From Phycisphaerales bacterium (GTDB lineage: Bacteria > Planctomycetota > Phycisphaerae > Tepidisphaerales > Tepidisphaeraceae): a DNA stretch of 64,000 bases. The translations under genes and the position numbers were made by a program. Shown here piece by piece: positions 35,185 through 44,000 of the stretch. The notes below the pieces were generated by a model that did not search any database, was not told where the DNA came from, and was given only the letters and a program-made list of their open reading frames with translations. The stretch is taken from contig JADYZN010000024.1 in assembly GCA_020853095.1 (NCBI GenBank), positions 1-64,000 of the forward strand, written 5' to 3'. The stretch's first letter is position 1; every line of letters begins with the position of its first letter.

Positions 35185-36114
35185 TTATTTTCCCGCGCCG
35201 ACGGTCAGTAAAAAACGTTCAACGTTGGTGGCCGCTTCGCCGATGCCGCTTTTGCTCTGGCGATCGACCTCGACCAGCATTTCCAGTGCCCGCGCCAAGC
35301 CGGCCTTGCCCAGCTTGCGGGCGTTGGCCGTAAATTGAGGCAGACGGTCCTTGTATCTCCATGGGAGCTTTTGCGTGCCGGGGCCGCCGCACAGCGCCGC
35401 CGTCACATCCTCCAGCCACATCGCCAGCCACGTCACGGCCCGAAACTCGGTGGAGGGGTCGAGCTGCATCAGTTGCCGCCATCGTCGAATGGCCTGCTCA
35501 ACCTGGCCGGTGGCCAGCTCATGGGTCATGTCCTGCATTTCCTGCTCGCGCTGAAAGGCGACGCTCTGCGTGACCTGCGGCACATCCACTTTCGCGTTGT
35601 CGTATTGCAGGGCCAGCTTGGCCAGTTCGTTGTCGATCCGGCCCAGGTCCGCGCCGATCAGTTCCGCCAGCATCCGCGCCGCGGCCGGGGTGATCGACAA
35701 TTTATGCGCCCTGGCCGCCTGATCGGCCGCCCAGCGGGCGATGTCCTTTGGAGGGTTGCAATCTTCGATCCGGCCCGTTTTGGCGATGAGTTTGCTGATC
35801 CGTTCATTGCCCGGCAGCGAAGGAACCCGCAACACCAGGAACGAGCTGTTGGAAGGATGATGCAGATAATCCTCCAACTGTTCGCGAAAGCGGGAGATCA
35901 GCGCCTCGGCGTTGCGCACCACCACGACCTTGGAGCTGCTGAACATGGAGTAGCTGCGCAGCTCATCCAGCAGGTTGGACAACTCGGCCCGTTCGCCATC
36001 GGCGTCGATGCGCTGGGTGTCGGGTGGAAACAAGCTCAGCAGGCTCAGCAGTTTCTGCAATTGCAGAAAAACATCCTCTCCCACCAGCGCATAAACCGGA
36101 AACAAACTGGCCAT
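35185..36114 (-). CDS. holA: DNA polymerase III delta subunit (HolA-like)
   Basis: 309 residues. The N-terminus FPVYALVGEDVFLQLQ matches the xxYLLxGEExxL start of HolA; the region YSMFSSSKVVVVRNAEAL corresponds to the clamp-contacting and strand elements; YLHHPSNSSFLVLRV, TPAAARMLAELIGADLGRIDNELAKLALQ and the C-terminal helical collar with VEQAIRRWRQLM follow. The delta subunit opens the sliding clamp in the clamp loader. Sequence conservation in the family is low, so the call rests on domain order and length. It is first in an operon with the AguB-like gene. Confidence 0.88.
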   Translation of the reverse strand: MASLFPVYALVGEDVFLQLQKLLSLLSLFPPDTQRIDADGERAELSNLLDELRSYSMFSSSKVVVVRNAEALISRFREQLEDYLHHPSNSSFLVLRVPSLPGNERISKLIAKTGRIEDCNPPKDIARWAADQAARAHKLSITPAAARMLAELIGADLGRIDNELAKLALQYDNAKVDVPQVTQSVAFQREQEMQDMTHELATGQVEQAIRRWRQLMQLDPSTEFRAVTWLAMWLEDVTAALCGGPGTQKLPWRYKDRLPQFTANARKLGKAGLARALEMLVEVDRQSKSGIGEAATNVERFLLTVGAGK

Positions 36115-36265
36115 CGGGTTCTTTTGTACGGGCGGGAAAATGACCCGTCAACGAACCGGCGGCCCCGCTCTTTCGTTGTACAAGAAATCGGCTACACTCA
36201 TTCGGGGCAAATAAGCCGATAACATATAAAAGCCTTTGGCTGTATCGGCTTTCAGGGAGACAGGT

Positions 36266-37015
36266 ATGTCCGTTCCGTATTCGGCGTTCTGCGAAGATTT
36301 TTACGTCAACATGCGGCTTGGCTCGCAACTGAATCTGCCGCACCAGCGGGAGACCGTCCTTCACTTTTTCGAGCGCGTGCAGAAGGATTTTCCGCGGATG
36401 ACGCGGTTTCGCAAAAACGACAATGGCGAATACAACATCGAGGAAGACCGCAACAGCGACAGCTATCGCTGGATGAGCTTGGAGAGCCGCCGCCTGTCCA
36501 GCGGATTCGTCAATCCACCCTCCATCGAAGAAGCGCTCAAGCTGCATCGTCTGTTGCTGGAGCTGGCCCCTTACAACCTTGGCGTCAGCCCGATCGAGAT
36601 CGACTACCTCGACGTGTTGTTCGGCTTTGACATGAGTTTCAGCGGCAACCACGATGAGATCGTCGCCGAAAGTCTCTTCGGCGATTCGCCGCTGACCTGC
36701 CTGACCGAGGAAAAAGGGGCCAAGGCGGTCGATTTTCAGCCCACCGTGACGGTGGCGCTCAGCGAAGACTGCCGGTTGCAGGCCCGCATCGACGTCGTCA
36801 CCCGCACCAACAGCTACCAGGTCCGCACGGGCGATTTTTCGGATGATGCCATCAGCATCTACCTGATCCTCCGCCGCTACTGGGGCGACCGTCCGCGCGA
36901 TCCCATGGAAACTCTGCTCACCCAGATGACCACCCGCGCAGAATCGTTGTGCGAAAATTACATCATTCCGCGGATCCTTCGTCCCATCTCCGCCGCCATC
37001 GCATCGCGATCGTGA
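36266..37015 (+). CDS. Conserved-looking protein of unknown function
   Basis: 249 residues from ATG 36266 with AGGGAG about 8 nt upstream. It is soluble, acidic and without signal or membrane segments. Visible features: FFERVQKDFPRMTRFRKNDNGEYNIEED, FVNPPSIEEALKLHRLLLELAPYNLGVSPIEIDYLDVLFGFD, and a C-terminal helix LLTQMTTRAESLCENYIIPRI. The alternating strand pattern around 125-215 suggests an alpha+beta domain. I do not recognise the family; the style matches planctomycete-specific hypothetical proteins. It is a single gene divergent from holA and convergent with the S53 peptidase. Confidence 0.75.
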   Translation: MSVPYSAFCEDFYVNMRLGSQLNLPHQRETVLHFFERVQKDFPRMTRFRKNDNGEYNIEEDRNSDSYRWMSLESRRLSSGFVNPPSIEEALKLHRLLLELAPYNLGVSPIEIDYLDVLFGFDMSFSGNHDEIVAESLFGDSPLTCLTEEKGAKAVDFQPTVTVALSEDCRLQARIDVVTRTNSYQVRTGDFSDDAISIYLILRRYWGDRPRDPMETLLTQMTTRAESLCENYIIPRILRPISAAIASRS

Positions 37016-37050
37016 GTTGATTACGGATGAGTCCGGTCAGACGAGGCGCA

Positions 37051-38289
37051 TCAGGCCGTCGATGGTTCTCCCGTGTCGATTATCTGGTGGGTTGAAAACG
37101 CGAATTCGTGTCGCAATTGCCTCCATGCGCCCAATCGGAACGCCGGCGCAACATGGCTGGGCTGGAGATGGATCGACGGAGTGATGCCGGGCGTCTGAGC
37201 CAGGTCTTCCACCAGCTCGTTGGCGACCGGCGAACCCAAACCTGTCACCAGGTCATAGCCCGGCCGGGCGAAATATCCGTTGTAGCCGCTGGTGATGTCA
37301 TGAAAATCACCGGCCGGCAGGTTGTATATCGCCGGCAACGCTTCCCTTGGACCATCCAGCGATCCTTTGCCATGATATCCGCGCCCCTGATCGGCGATGG
37401 CAACCAGTGCGGCCCACTGCGGCGAGCCGGCGCTCGTACCGCCGACCTGATACCACGGCCCATTGTTCGAGCCGCCGGTGGAGTCGAACACCGAAAATCC
37501 GCTCCGGGGATCGGCATCATACGCCACATCCGGGCTGGCGGTGTTTTCAAACCATGCCAGCCCGCCGCCGCTGCCCGACCAGCCGGTTTCTCCGCGATAT
37601 CGGCCGCCGGGTCCGATGCTCAACGTCGTGCCGCCGACCACCAGCGCGTTGGGCGACACGGCCGGCCAGCCGGCCGGCGCGCTGTTGTCCCCCGATGCGG
37701 TGACAAAGGTCACTCCGCCGCGCAGTCCGAATCCGCCGACGTGCCCGGCCGGCGTTGTAAACGTGCTGTCGAACAGCGATTCAGCGCCAAATTCATCCCC
37801 TCCCCAACTCATCGACACCGCCACCACCCCCGGCCGCCGGCGGGCATAATTCACCGCGGACAACAAGTCCCCCAGGCTCGCGGTTTTGGCTTCCACCAGC
37901 AGCAAATGAGCTTTGGGGGCGACGGCGTGCGCCCACTCCACATCCAGCGATGTCTCCAGCGACCATCCCGCATCGGCCGGCGCTTTGCCCTGCGGCATCA
38001 CCTTGGTCAGCGCAAAACGACCATAACCGTCCAGGTCGCTTAACCCGAACGCGGCGTCAAAGGAGTGCAGATCATTGGCGATGTCGGGCGCATCGTTGGC
38101 GTTGACGATCGCGATGGTCTGCCCGGACCCATCGCCCGCCAGGTGCAACGTCTTGTATTGAAATTGAATCCGGTCGATTTGGTAGGCTTCGCGAACCTCC
38201 GATGGCGTCAATCCGGTGGGCGTATAGCTCAGCAGTTGGCGGGGTTCGAGAGCTTCGATCACGATCTTTCGGCCTGTCATCTGTCCCAT
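37051..38289 (-). CDS. Exported S53 (sedolisin-type) serine-carboxyl peptidase with LEPR-XLL motif
   Basis: 412 residues from ATG 38289 (GGAG 6 nt upstream). Residues 14-21 read LEPRQLLS, the N-terminal LEPR-XLL signal of exported planctomycete proteins. Sedolisin residues: E112 and D116 in WSLETSLDVEWAHAVAP, D201 in VTASGDNSAPAGWPA, and S286 in VGGTSAGSPQWAAL. The calcium-site region has DITSGYNGYFARPGYDLVTGLGSP. No separate pro-domain is visible, unlike many S53 enzymes, so activation may differ. Such peptidases act at acidic pH outside the cell. It is divergent from the S41 peptidase gene, with 178 nt between. Confidence 0.9.
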   Translation of the reverse strand: MGQMTGRKIVIEALEPRQLLSYTPTGLTPSEVREAYQIDRIQFQYKTLHLAGDGSGQTIAIVNANDAPDIANDLHSFDAAFGLSDLDGYGRFALTKVMPQGKAPADAGWSLETSLDVEWAHAVAPKAHLLLVEAKTASLGDLLSAVNYARRRPGVVAVSMSWGGDEFGAESLFDSTFTTPAGHVGGFGLRGGVTFVTASGDNSAPAGWPAVSPNALVVGGTTLSIGPGGRYRGETGWSGSGGGLAWFENTASPDVAYDADPRSGFSVFDSTGGSNNGPWYQVGGTSAGSPQWAALVAIADQGRGYHGKGSLDGPREALPAIYNLPAGDFHDITSGYNGYFARPGYDLVTGLGSPVANELVEDLAQTPGITPSIHLQPSHVAPAFRLGAWRQLRHEFAFSTHQIIDTGEPSTA

Positions 38290-38467
38290 GCGATGCTCCG
38301 GAGAGGATTCGTTGAACCAGATTGACATGCGCAAGCCGGTCCGGAGTTGCACGGGCCATCAATGGATGAGTGGAAAGACCCGATGAATGGAGCCATCCCG
38401 TGTATTCGGGGCGGCCCTTGGCTACAATCCACCGGCAGTCCGAAGTCAATCCACAGTCGGAGAATAG

Positions 38468-39862
38468 ATGAATCGTGAAAAATTCGCATGGATGTTGAGC
38501 CTGGTCCTCATCACGGTCCTGGCGTTTTCGCTGCCGGGGTCGTTTGCACAGCGGGATGATGATTATTCATTTGTCCGCACGCTGGTGGACATTCATCGCC
38601 AGATCGCGGCCAATTACGTCGATCCGGTCAACGAAGCCAAGCTGCGCGAAGGGGCCATCGAGGGGATGATGAGCGAGCTGGACCCTTTCAGCGTCTACGT
38701 GCCCGAAACACAGCAGGAGGCCTTTGATCGACAGCTTGAAGGGTCGTTCAAGGGGGTGGGCATCATGCTCAATCAACTGGAGGATGGGCGGATCGAGGTG
38801 GTGACCCCGATCGACGGCAGCCCGGCTTTTCGGGCGGGCGTCATGGCCGGCGACATCATCCTCAAGGTCAACGGCGATCCGATCAAAGACATGAAATTGA
38901 AGGATGTCGTCGCCAAGGTGGCCGGGCCGGTGGGTTCGCCGGTGACGTTGACGGTTCAACATCTCGACGGCCAGGTGGTCGATCTGACCATGAACCGCGA
39001 GGAGATCATCGTTCCCACGGTCAAAGGATACACCCGCACGGCCGACAACGAATGGGATTATTACGTCAGTCACGATCCGAAAATCGCCTACATCCGCGTG
39101 ACCCAGTTCACGCCCGACACCACCGACAAGCTGAAAACCGCCGTGACGGGCCTTCTGGCAAACGGGATGCAGGGGTTGATTCTGGATTTGCGGTTCAATC
39201 CCGGCGGGCGGCTGGAAGAGGCGGTGCAGATGGTCGATCTGTTCATCTCCAGCGGCAAGATCGTCACCACCAAGGGGCGAAATCGCCCCGAAGACACCAA
39301 GTATGCCAAGGCCGAGGGGACGTTGCCCTGGTTCCCGATGGTGGTGCTGGTCAACGAATATTCCGCCAGCGCCGCCGAGATCGTCGCCGGCAGCCTGATG
39401 GACAATCAGCGCGCGGTCGTCGTCGGCCAGCGCACCTACGGCAAGGGTTCGGTGCAGGAACTGATCCCGCTGGAAGGCAACGGCGGCGAACTGAAATTGA
39501 CGGTCGCCTATTGGTATCTGCCCAGCGGCCGGCTGGTGCATCGCAAGAAGGATGCGACCACCTGGGGCGTTGAGCCGCAGATTCCGGTCGCGGTGGACCC
39601 CGCCGGCGAGCAGAAAATCCTCCAGGAACGTTACCAGATGGAACAGTTCCGCCGGCCGGTGCCGCCTTCCATGACCCAGCCGACCACCGCCACCAACCCT
39701 TCCGAATCGGCCTCCACCCAGCCGGTGGATCCACAGTTGCAGCAGGCGGTGACGATCCTGATCGGGCGGGTCATTCTTCAGGACCAGCCCCGTCCGGCCG
39801 CCGCCACCACGACCGCGCCGGCCACGTCGCCGGTGACGCAGCCGGCGGGAATGCCGGAATAA
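38468..39862 (+). CDS. S41 C-terminal processing peptidase (CtpA-like)
   Basis: 464 residues from ATG 38468 (GGAG just upstream). Signal peptide 1-28 (VLITVLAFSLPGSFAQ). PDZ domain about 90-175 with FKGVGIMLNQ and GSPAFRAGVMAGDIILKVNG. The protease core has LILDLRFNPGG; the Ser-Lys dyad is S301 (NEYSASAAEIVAG) and K326 (RTYGKGSVQ), 25 residues apart as in Prc/CtpA. A Pro/Thr-rich tail (about 395-464) follows. It cleaves C-terminal tails of exported proteins. A hairpin follows the stop. Confidence 0.92.
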   Translation: MNREKFAWMLSLVLITVLAFSLPGSFAQRDDDYSFVRTLVDIHRQIAANYVDPVNEAKLREGAIEGMMSELDPFSVYVPETQQEAFDRQLEGSFKGVGIMLNQLEDGRIEVVTPIDGSPAFRAGVMAGDIILKVNGDPIKDMKLKDVVAKVAGPVGSPVTLTVQHLDGQVVDLTMNREEIIVPTVKGYTRTADNEWDYYVSHDPKIAYIRVTQFTPDTTDKLKTAVTGLLANGMQGLILDLRFNPGGRLEEAVQMVDLFISSGKIVTTKGRNRPEDTKYAKAEGTLPWFPMVVLVNEYSASAAEIVAGSLMDNQRAVVVGQRTYGKGSVQELIPLEGNGGELKLTVAYWYLPSGRLVHRKKDATTWGVEPQIPVAVDPAGEQKILQERYQMEQFRRPVPPSMTQPTTATNPSESASTQPVDPQLQQAVTILIGRVILQDQPRPAAATTTAPATSPVTQPAGMPE

Positions 39863-39873
39863 AATTGAATGCG

Positions 39874-39898
39874 CCACGGAGCGACTGTCTCTCCGTGG
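39874..39898 (+). terminator. Terminator-like hairpin after the S41 peptidase gene
   Basis: CCACGGAG (39874-39881) pairs perfectly with CTCCGTGG (39891-39898), with a 9-nt loop, 12 nt after the stop codon. The following sequence is T-rich but interrupted (TTCAATGATTTCTTT), so termination may be partial. Confidence 0.45.
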
Positions 39899-39918
39899 TT
39901 CAATGATTTCTTTGAACC
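39897..39918. promoter_or_regulatory. Inverted repeat abutting the tsaD start codon
   Basis: GGTTCAA (39897-39903), 8-nt spacer, TTGAACC (39912-39918): a perfect 7-bp dyad ending at the nucleotide before the tsaD ATG. It could hide the ribosome site or serve as an operator. It also shares its first two nucleotides with the preceding hairpin, so the two structures could compete. Confidence 0.35.
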
Positions 39919-40959
39919 ATGCCCCTGATCCTCGGCATTGAATCCACCTGCGATGAAACGGGCGCGGCCATCGTGGCCGACGGGTGGCAGGTGCGCTCCA
40001 ACGTCATCTCCTCGCAGGTGGAGCTGCACGCCAAATATCGCGGGGTGGTCCCGGAGATCGCCAGCCGGGCGCATCTGCAAAACATCCTGCCCGTTTTGCG
40101 CGAAGCCTTGCGGGATGCCGATGCGAAACTGGAACAGGTGGATGCGGTGGCGGTGGCCCATCGGCCGGGGTTGATCGGATCGCTGTTGATCGGCGTGACG
40201 GCCGCCAAATCCCTCGCCTGGGCGTTGCGCAAACCGCTGATCGGGGTCGATCACGTTCACGCCCATCTCTACAGCGTCGTGCTGGAGACCAACAAACAAC
40301 CTCCCATGCCGGCGGTGGGGCTGGTGTGCAGCGGCGGGCATACCGCGCTCTACGCCATGCGGTCGATCGAGGAGGTGTCGCTGATCGGCTCCACCCGCGA
40401 TGATGCGGTGGGGGAGGCGTATGACAAGGTGGCGGCCCTGCTTGGATTGGGATATCCCGGCGGGCCGATCATCGACCAACTGGCCCGGCGGGGCGATCCG
40501 AAGGCGCTGCGCTTTCCGCGCACTTTTCTGCAACGCCAGTCCCTCGACTTTTCATTCAGCGGCCTGAAAACCGCGGTTCTGTATCACGTCCGCGGCGTGC
40601 CGGGAAAAACCCCCGTTGCGCCGACCGAACCGCCGACGGGACAGGCGTTGGCGGATTTGGCCGCCAGTTTTCAGGCGGCCTGTGTCGATGTGCTGATCGA
40701 AAAGCTCCGCCGGGCGGCCGTCCGGACGCAGGCCCAAAGCATCCTCGTCGGTGGCGGCGTGTCGGCCAATGCCGGTTTGCGGGAGGCGTTGCCCCGATTG
40801 AACCTGCCGGTCTTCGTGCCGCCGTTGCGTTATTGCACCGACAACGCCGCCATGACCGCCGGGCTGGCATTTCGTTACTGGCAGTCGGGCCAATTCAGCC
40901 CGCTGGATCTGGACGCGATTCCCTACAGCCGCTTCACAGAACCGCCCGCATCGCGATAA
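39919..40959 (+). CDS. tsaD: tRNA N6-adenosine threonylcarbamoyltransferase TsaD
   Basis: 346 residues. The ASKHA-fold start LILGIESTCDETGAAIV, the metal-binding pair H112-x3-H116 in DHVHAHLYSV, LVCSGGHTALYAM, GEAYDKVAALLGLGYPGGPIID and the late VGGGVSANAGLREAL are all present. TsaD transfers threonylcarbamoyl to A37 of ANN-decoding tRNAs (including the tRNA-Thr here) with TsaB and TsaE, and TsaC supplies the adenylate. None of the partners is adjacent. Its last 107 nt recur at 44001-44107. Confidence 0.95.
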   Translation: MPLILGIESTCDETGAAIVADGWQVRSNVISSQVELHAKYRGVVPEIASRAHLQNILPVLREALRDADAKLEQVDAVAVAHRPGLIGSLLIGVTAAKSLAWALRKPLIGVDHVHAHLYSVVLETNKQPPMPAVGLVCSGGHTALYAMRSIEEVSLIGSTRDDAVGEAYDKVAALLGLGYPGGPIIDQLARRGDPKALRFPRTFLQRQSLDFSFSGLKTAVLYHVRGVPGKTPVAPTEPPTGQALADLAASFQAACVDVLIEKLRRAAVRTQAQSILVGGGVSANAGLREALPRLNLPVFVPPLRYCTDNAAMTAGLAFRYWQSGQFSPLDLDAIPYSRFTEPPASR

Positions 40960-41055
40960 TCACCCCCGTCCGGTTTCAATTCGCTGGCGGGAGGTCAGGA
41001 TGTCAAGATGGATGCCGGTTCTGTTGGCGTGCCTTGCGCTGTGGCTGACCCTCAC
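40853..41055 (+). repeat. Direct repeat, left copy (tsaD 3' end plus start of a truncated gene)
   Basis: Pairs with 44001-44202 at a constant offset of 3,148 nt up to 40983. The 96 nt from 40888 to 40983 are identical to 44036-44131. Before that the two differ mainly in the codons for FRYWQS versus HLALQA. After it they match with a 1-nt net gap and scattered changes until 41055, where the HD-GYP gene begins. Confidence 0.92.
41000..41055 (+). pseudogene. Truncated 5' end of the small exported LTxxQ protein gene
   Basis: From ATG 41000 (GGGAGG upstream) the first 19 codons read MSRWMPVLLACLALWLTLT, near-identical to the start of the intact gene at 44147, including its signal peptide and ribosome site. 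Homology then stops abruptly; the frame runs on to a stop at 41153-41155 antisense to the 3' end of the HD-GYP gene. If translated it would give a 51-residue secreted stub. Confidence 0.8.
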
Positions 41056-42047
41056 GCCGCCGCCGATGACTTATCGGGCAGTTGGACGTTCAGGATTTGC
41101 AGCATCACCTCGACCAGCACGGCGTCCAGATCGCCGGTTTCGCCCTGTTCCTTGAGGATGGCCGCGCATTTTTCCAGTGAAAAGGCCGCCCGATAGGGCC
41201 GGTCGGTGCTGAGGGCGTCAAACACATCCGCCACGGCCGCGATTCGCGGCAGCAGGGGCAGGTCATCGTCTTTTAGGCCATCGGGATATCCCCTGCCGTT
41301 GGGCTTCTCGTGGTGCCAGCGTACAATCGGCAAGACATCCCTGAAACTCCGCAGCGGCTGGAGAATTTCATACCCGATCACCGGGTGCCGCTGCATGATC
41401 TTCATCTCCTCATCGGTCAGTTTTCCCGGCTTGTTGAGGATCGGTTCGGGGATGATCACCTTGCCGATGTCATGGACGATGCCCCCCGTTTTCAGCGCTT
41501 CCAGGCCGGCGGCGTCCAGCCCGATCCGCCGGCCGATCTCCATCGCATACGACCCCACGCGGTCCACATGTCCGCAGGTGTAATGATCCTTGCCCTCGAT
41601 CGCCGTCGCCAGCGAGGTGATCACCGCCGAGGCGTCGTCCAGTGAACGGTTCATTCGTTGCCGGTCCAGCGCCCGTCTCACGCGGATTTCCAGTTCGGCC
41701 TCGCTGGCACCCTCCCAGATGCACTCATCCACCCCCGCGCCATACAGTTCCATGGAATCGTACATGTGTTCCGCCCGCGCCAGGCAGATCACACCGGTGA
41801 GACGGGTGCGCTGGTCAAATTTGATCGACCGGCACAGCTCCACATATTCCTCCACCGTCTCGTTGTACGCCAGCAGCACCAATTCTATGTCCGGCCGGCT
41901 TCGCAAGGCGCGCATCGCTTCCGCGGGAGTTTCCGCGCAAATAAAAGAAATCTGCCGCGACTCAACCAGCGATTCCAATCGCCCCCGCCGCTGTCGCGGA
42001 CCAACCACCAACACCACCCCGATTTCATTCTGACAGGCATCCATCAT
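41052..42047 (-). CDS. Degenerate receiver plus HD-GYP c-di-GMP phosphodiesterase
   Basis: 331 residues. Residues 8-125 are receiver-like, but the phospho-acceptor Asp is missing: the strand ends LVLLAYNE where LVLLD is expected. Residues 140-325 form an HD-GYP domain: H160 in CGHVDRVGSYA, HD at 192-193 in GIVHDIGKVIIPE, HHEKPNGRGYPDGL with GYP at 253-255, and ADVFDALSTDRPYR. All metal ligands are present, so it should hydrolyse c-di-GMP. The stop codon falls inside the left direct repeat, at the junction of the rearrangement. It is divergent from the HDOD-GGDEF gene. Confidence 0.92.
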   Translation of the reverse strand: MMDACQNEIGVVLVVGPRQRRGRLESLVESRQISFICAETPAEAMRALRSRPDIELVLLAYNETVEEYVELCRSIKFDQRTRLTGVICLARAEHMYDSMELYGAGVDECIWEGASEAELEIRVRRALDRQRMNRSLDDASAVITSLATAIEGKDHYTCGHVDRVGSYAMEIGRRIGLDAAGLEALKTGGIVHDIGKVIIPEPILNKPGKLTDEEMKIMQRHPVIGYEILQPLRSFRDVLPIVRWHHEKPNGRGYPDGLKDDDLPLLPRIAAVADVFDALSTDRPYRAAFSLEKCAAILKEQGETGDLDAVLVEVMLQILNVQLPDKSSAAA

Positions 42048-42308
42048 GCACCACCCTTATTTGGTCGTTCCCGGCGAAAGAATGCTCCACCATCATTCCC
42101 GACTTTCATTTATCGGCAAAATCAATCCGCTCCATTTTTATTGACGGGAATTTAAGAAGCACCCCCCTTCGGACGATGAAATAGCCGGATACAAGGGTGG
42201 TTGGTCTGCGCGGCGATGATTGGCCGTACGGGCTTAATCGATGAATTCAGTACGGGTGTGCTGGCGATAAACCCACCCTGATGGTCCTGATTCCGTGGGA
42301 GTATCACA

Positions 42309-43865
42309 ATGTCTCAGTCCGGTAATGTCGGCGTCAAGGGGGCCAACAAGGGCGATCTCGAATCGCAAATTCGCGCCCGAATCAGTTCATTGTCTTACCT
42401 GCCCACCACTGTCGCGGTGGCGATGAAATTTGTCGAGCTGGGCAAGGACCTGGAGGCCGGTCCCGACCAATACTGCAAGGTCATCAGTTCCGACCCCTCC
42501 TTGAGCAGCAAATTGCTGAGCCTGTCCAATTCATCCTGGTTTGGCGTACGCAACCGGGTCACCAAACTCCAGGTGGCGGTCAATTTATTGGGGCTGGGAA
42601 CCGTTCGCACGCTGGCGATCAGTTACTGTCTGACCGGCCTGCACAGCGATCTGAAGCTCTCCGCCGAGGAATCCCGCGCCTTCTGGTCCGCCTCGCTTTG
42701 CAAGGCGGTCATGGCCCGCAAGGTGGCATCTCTCAGTGACAAAAAGCACGCGGATGAGGCATTTACCGCCGCATTGTTCCAGGATTTTGCCCTGCCCGTG
42801 ATGTTCGTCGTCGCCCGCGAGCCGGTCTGGGAAATGCTGGGGGACGTCGATTTGGATTTCCAGGCCCGCCTGCAGAAGGAACGCGATCTGTTTCACCTCG
42901 ATCATGCCGAGGTCGGCCGAAGCATCGCCCAGAAACTCGAATTGCCTGAATTGTACGTCGATGCCGTGGCGTTTCATCATCAGCATCAGAGTTTATGCGA
43001 GTTTGTGGAACACCGGCCCCTGGCAGACGCCCTCCATGCCGCCGCCTTGTGCCCGCATTCGCTGAACATATGGAACCGCGGGGACATGGATCAGCTCGAT
43101 GCGTATTTGCGCTCGCTGGGAGTGGACGATCCAGCCCAATTCCTCAAATCGGTCGAAAAGGAATTCTCCGATGTCTACCGCTACTTTGAGCAGGGAGAAT
43201 GCCCCCAGGCCAACCTGAGCGAATTGATGATCATGGCCACCCGTGAGCTGGCCGACTCCGCCACCCAACTGGTGGGGACGGTGCACAGCATGATGAATCA
43301 GTCCGCGGGAAATGGTCAGGACATTCATCAACTGCTCAACCAGAATCAACAGCTTGAAGTGGCCGCCGCCCGCGATTCCCTGACCGGGACGCTCAACCGC
43401 GACGGCTTCACCCGACGCGGCGCGGACCTGCTGACCAAGGCCGGCCGCTACGGCATGAACATGGCCGTGGTTTACATGGACCTGGACAATTTCAAAAAGC
43501 TCAATGACACCTGCGGCCACGCCGCCGGCGACAAGGCCCTGCGGGAGGTCTCGCGCATCATGCTGGAGACGGTGCGGCAAACCGACCTGGTGGGGCGGTT
43601 CGGCGGGGATGAATTCGTCCTGCTGCTCAATGATTGCTCGCGTGAAAACGCCCATGCCATCGTCGCACGCATTCTGTCGCAGGTCAGCGCGGTATCGATG
43701 CCCGCATCCGCCGCCGGAACTCGCGTTTCGATCACCCTCAGCGCCGGCATCGTATGCCATAACACCAAAGACAGGCCCGCCATGTTGGATACGCTGATCG
43801 CACAGGCGGATGAATTGATGTATCTTGCCAAGCGTACCGGCGGCAACCAGCTCAAGGCCGCATGA
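42309..43865 (+). CDS. HDOD domain plus GGDEF diguanylate cyclase
   Basis: 518 residues from ATG 42309 (GGGAG upstream). Residues 25-225 are an HDOD domain (SSLSYLPTTVAVAMKFVEL; SDPSLSSKLLSLSNSSWFG; AALFQDFALPVMF). A helical linker follows. Residues 350-515 are a GGDEF domain with DSLTGTLNRDGF, MDLDNFKKLND, and the intact active site GGDEF at 432-436. An RxxD inhibitory site (RQTD, 423-426) sits 5 residues upstream, implying product feedback. It probably makes c-di-GMP. With the divergent HD-GYP gene (261 nt apart) it forms a synthesis/degradation pair inside the duplicated region. Confidence 0.93.
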   Translation: MSQSGNVGVKGANKGDLESQIRARISSLSYLPTTVAVAMKFVELGKDLEAGPDQYCKVISSDPSLSSKLLSLSNSSWFGVRNRVTKLQVAVNLLGLGTVRTLAISYCLTGLHSDLKLSAEESRAFWSASLCKAVMARKVASLSDKKHADEAFTAALFQDFALPVMFVVAREPVWEMLGDVDLDFQARLQKERDLFHLDHAEVGRSIAQKLELPELYVDAVAFHHQHQSLCEFVEHRPLADALHAAALCPHSLNIWNRGDMDQLDAYLRSLGVDDPAQFLKSVEKEFSDVYRYFEQGECPQANLSELMIMATRELADSATQLVGTVHSMMNQSAGNGQDIHQLLNQNQQLEVAAARDSLTGTLNRDGFTRRGADLLTKAGRYGMNMAVVYMDLDNFKKLNDTCGHAAGDKALREVSRIMLETVRQTDLVGRFGGDEFVLLLNDCSRENAHAIVARILSQVSAVSMPASAAGTRVSITLSAGIVCHNTKDRPAMLDTLIAQADELMYLAKRTGGNQLKAA

Positions 43866-43931
43866 TCGGAACCCGCGCTGGAAGGTCCGCCCACCGCCTT
43901 GGACGCTCTGATTGAGGAAGGACGATTGTTT

Positions 43932-43991
43932 ATGCCCGCGGCCATTAAACGTATTGGGCTGCTCACTGGCGGCGGCGACTGCCCGGCCTGA
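43932..43991 (+). pseudogene. Stub of a phosphofructokinase gene (first 18 codons)
   Basis: From ATG 43932 (GAGGAAGGA upstream) the codons read MPAAIKRIGLLTGGGDCPA and then stop. The intact pfk gene at 45686 starts MSSPIKRIGLLTGGGDCPG. The shared residues use several different synonymous codons (for example CGT ATT GGG versus CGA ATC GGA), so the stub derives from a diverged copy rather than a recent duplicate of that gene. It joins directly to tsaD-like sequence. Confidence 0.8.
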
Positions 43992-44000
43992 CCGCCGGCC

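Noticed and set aside
42048-42308. Possible c-di-GMP riboswitch between the HD-GYP and GGDEF genes
   Set aside because: I looked for the conserved GEMM core segments and did not find them; only ordinary divergent promoter space remains.
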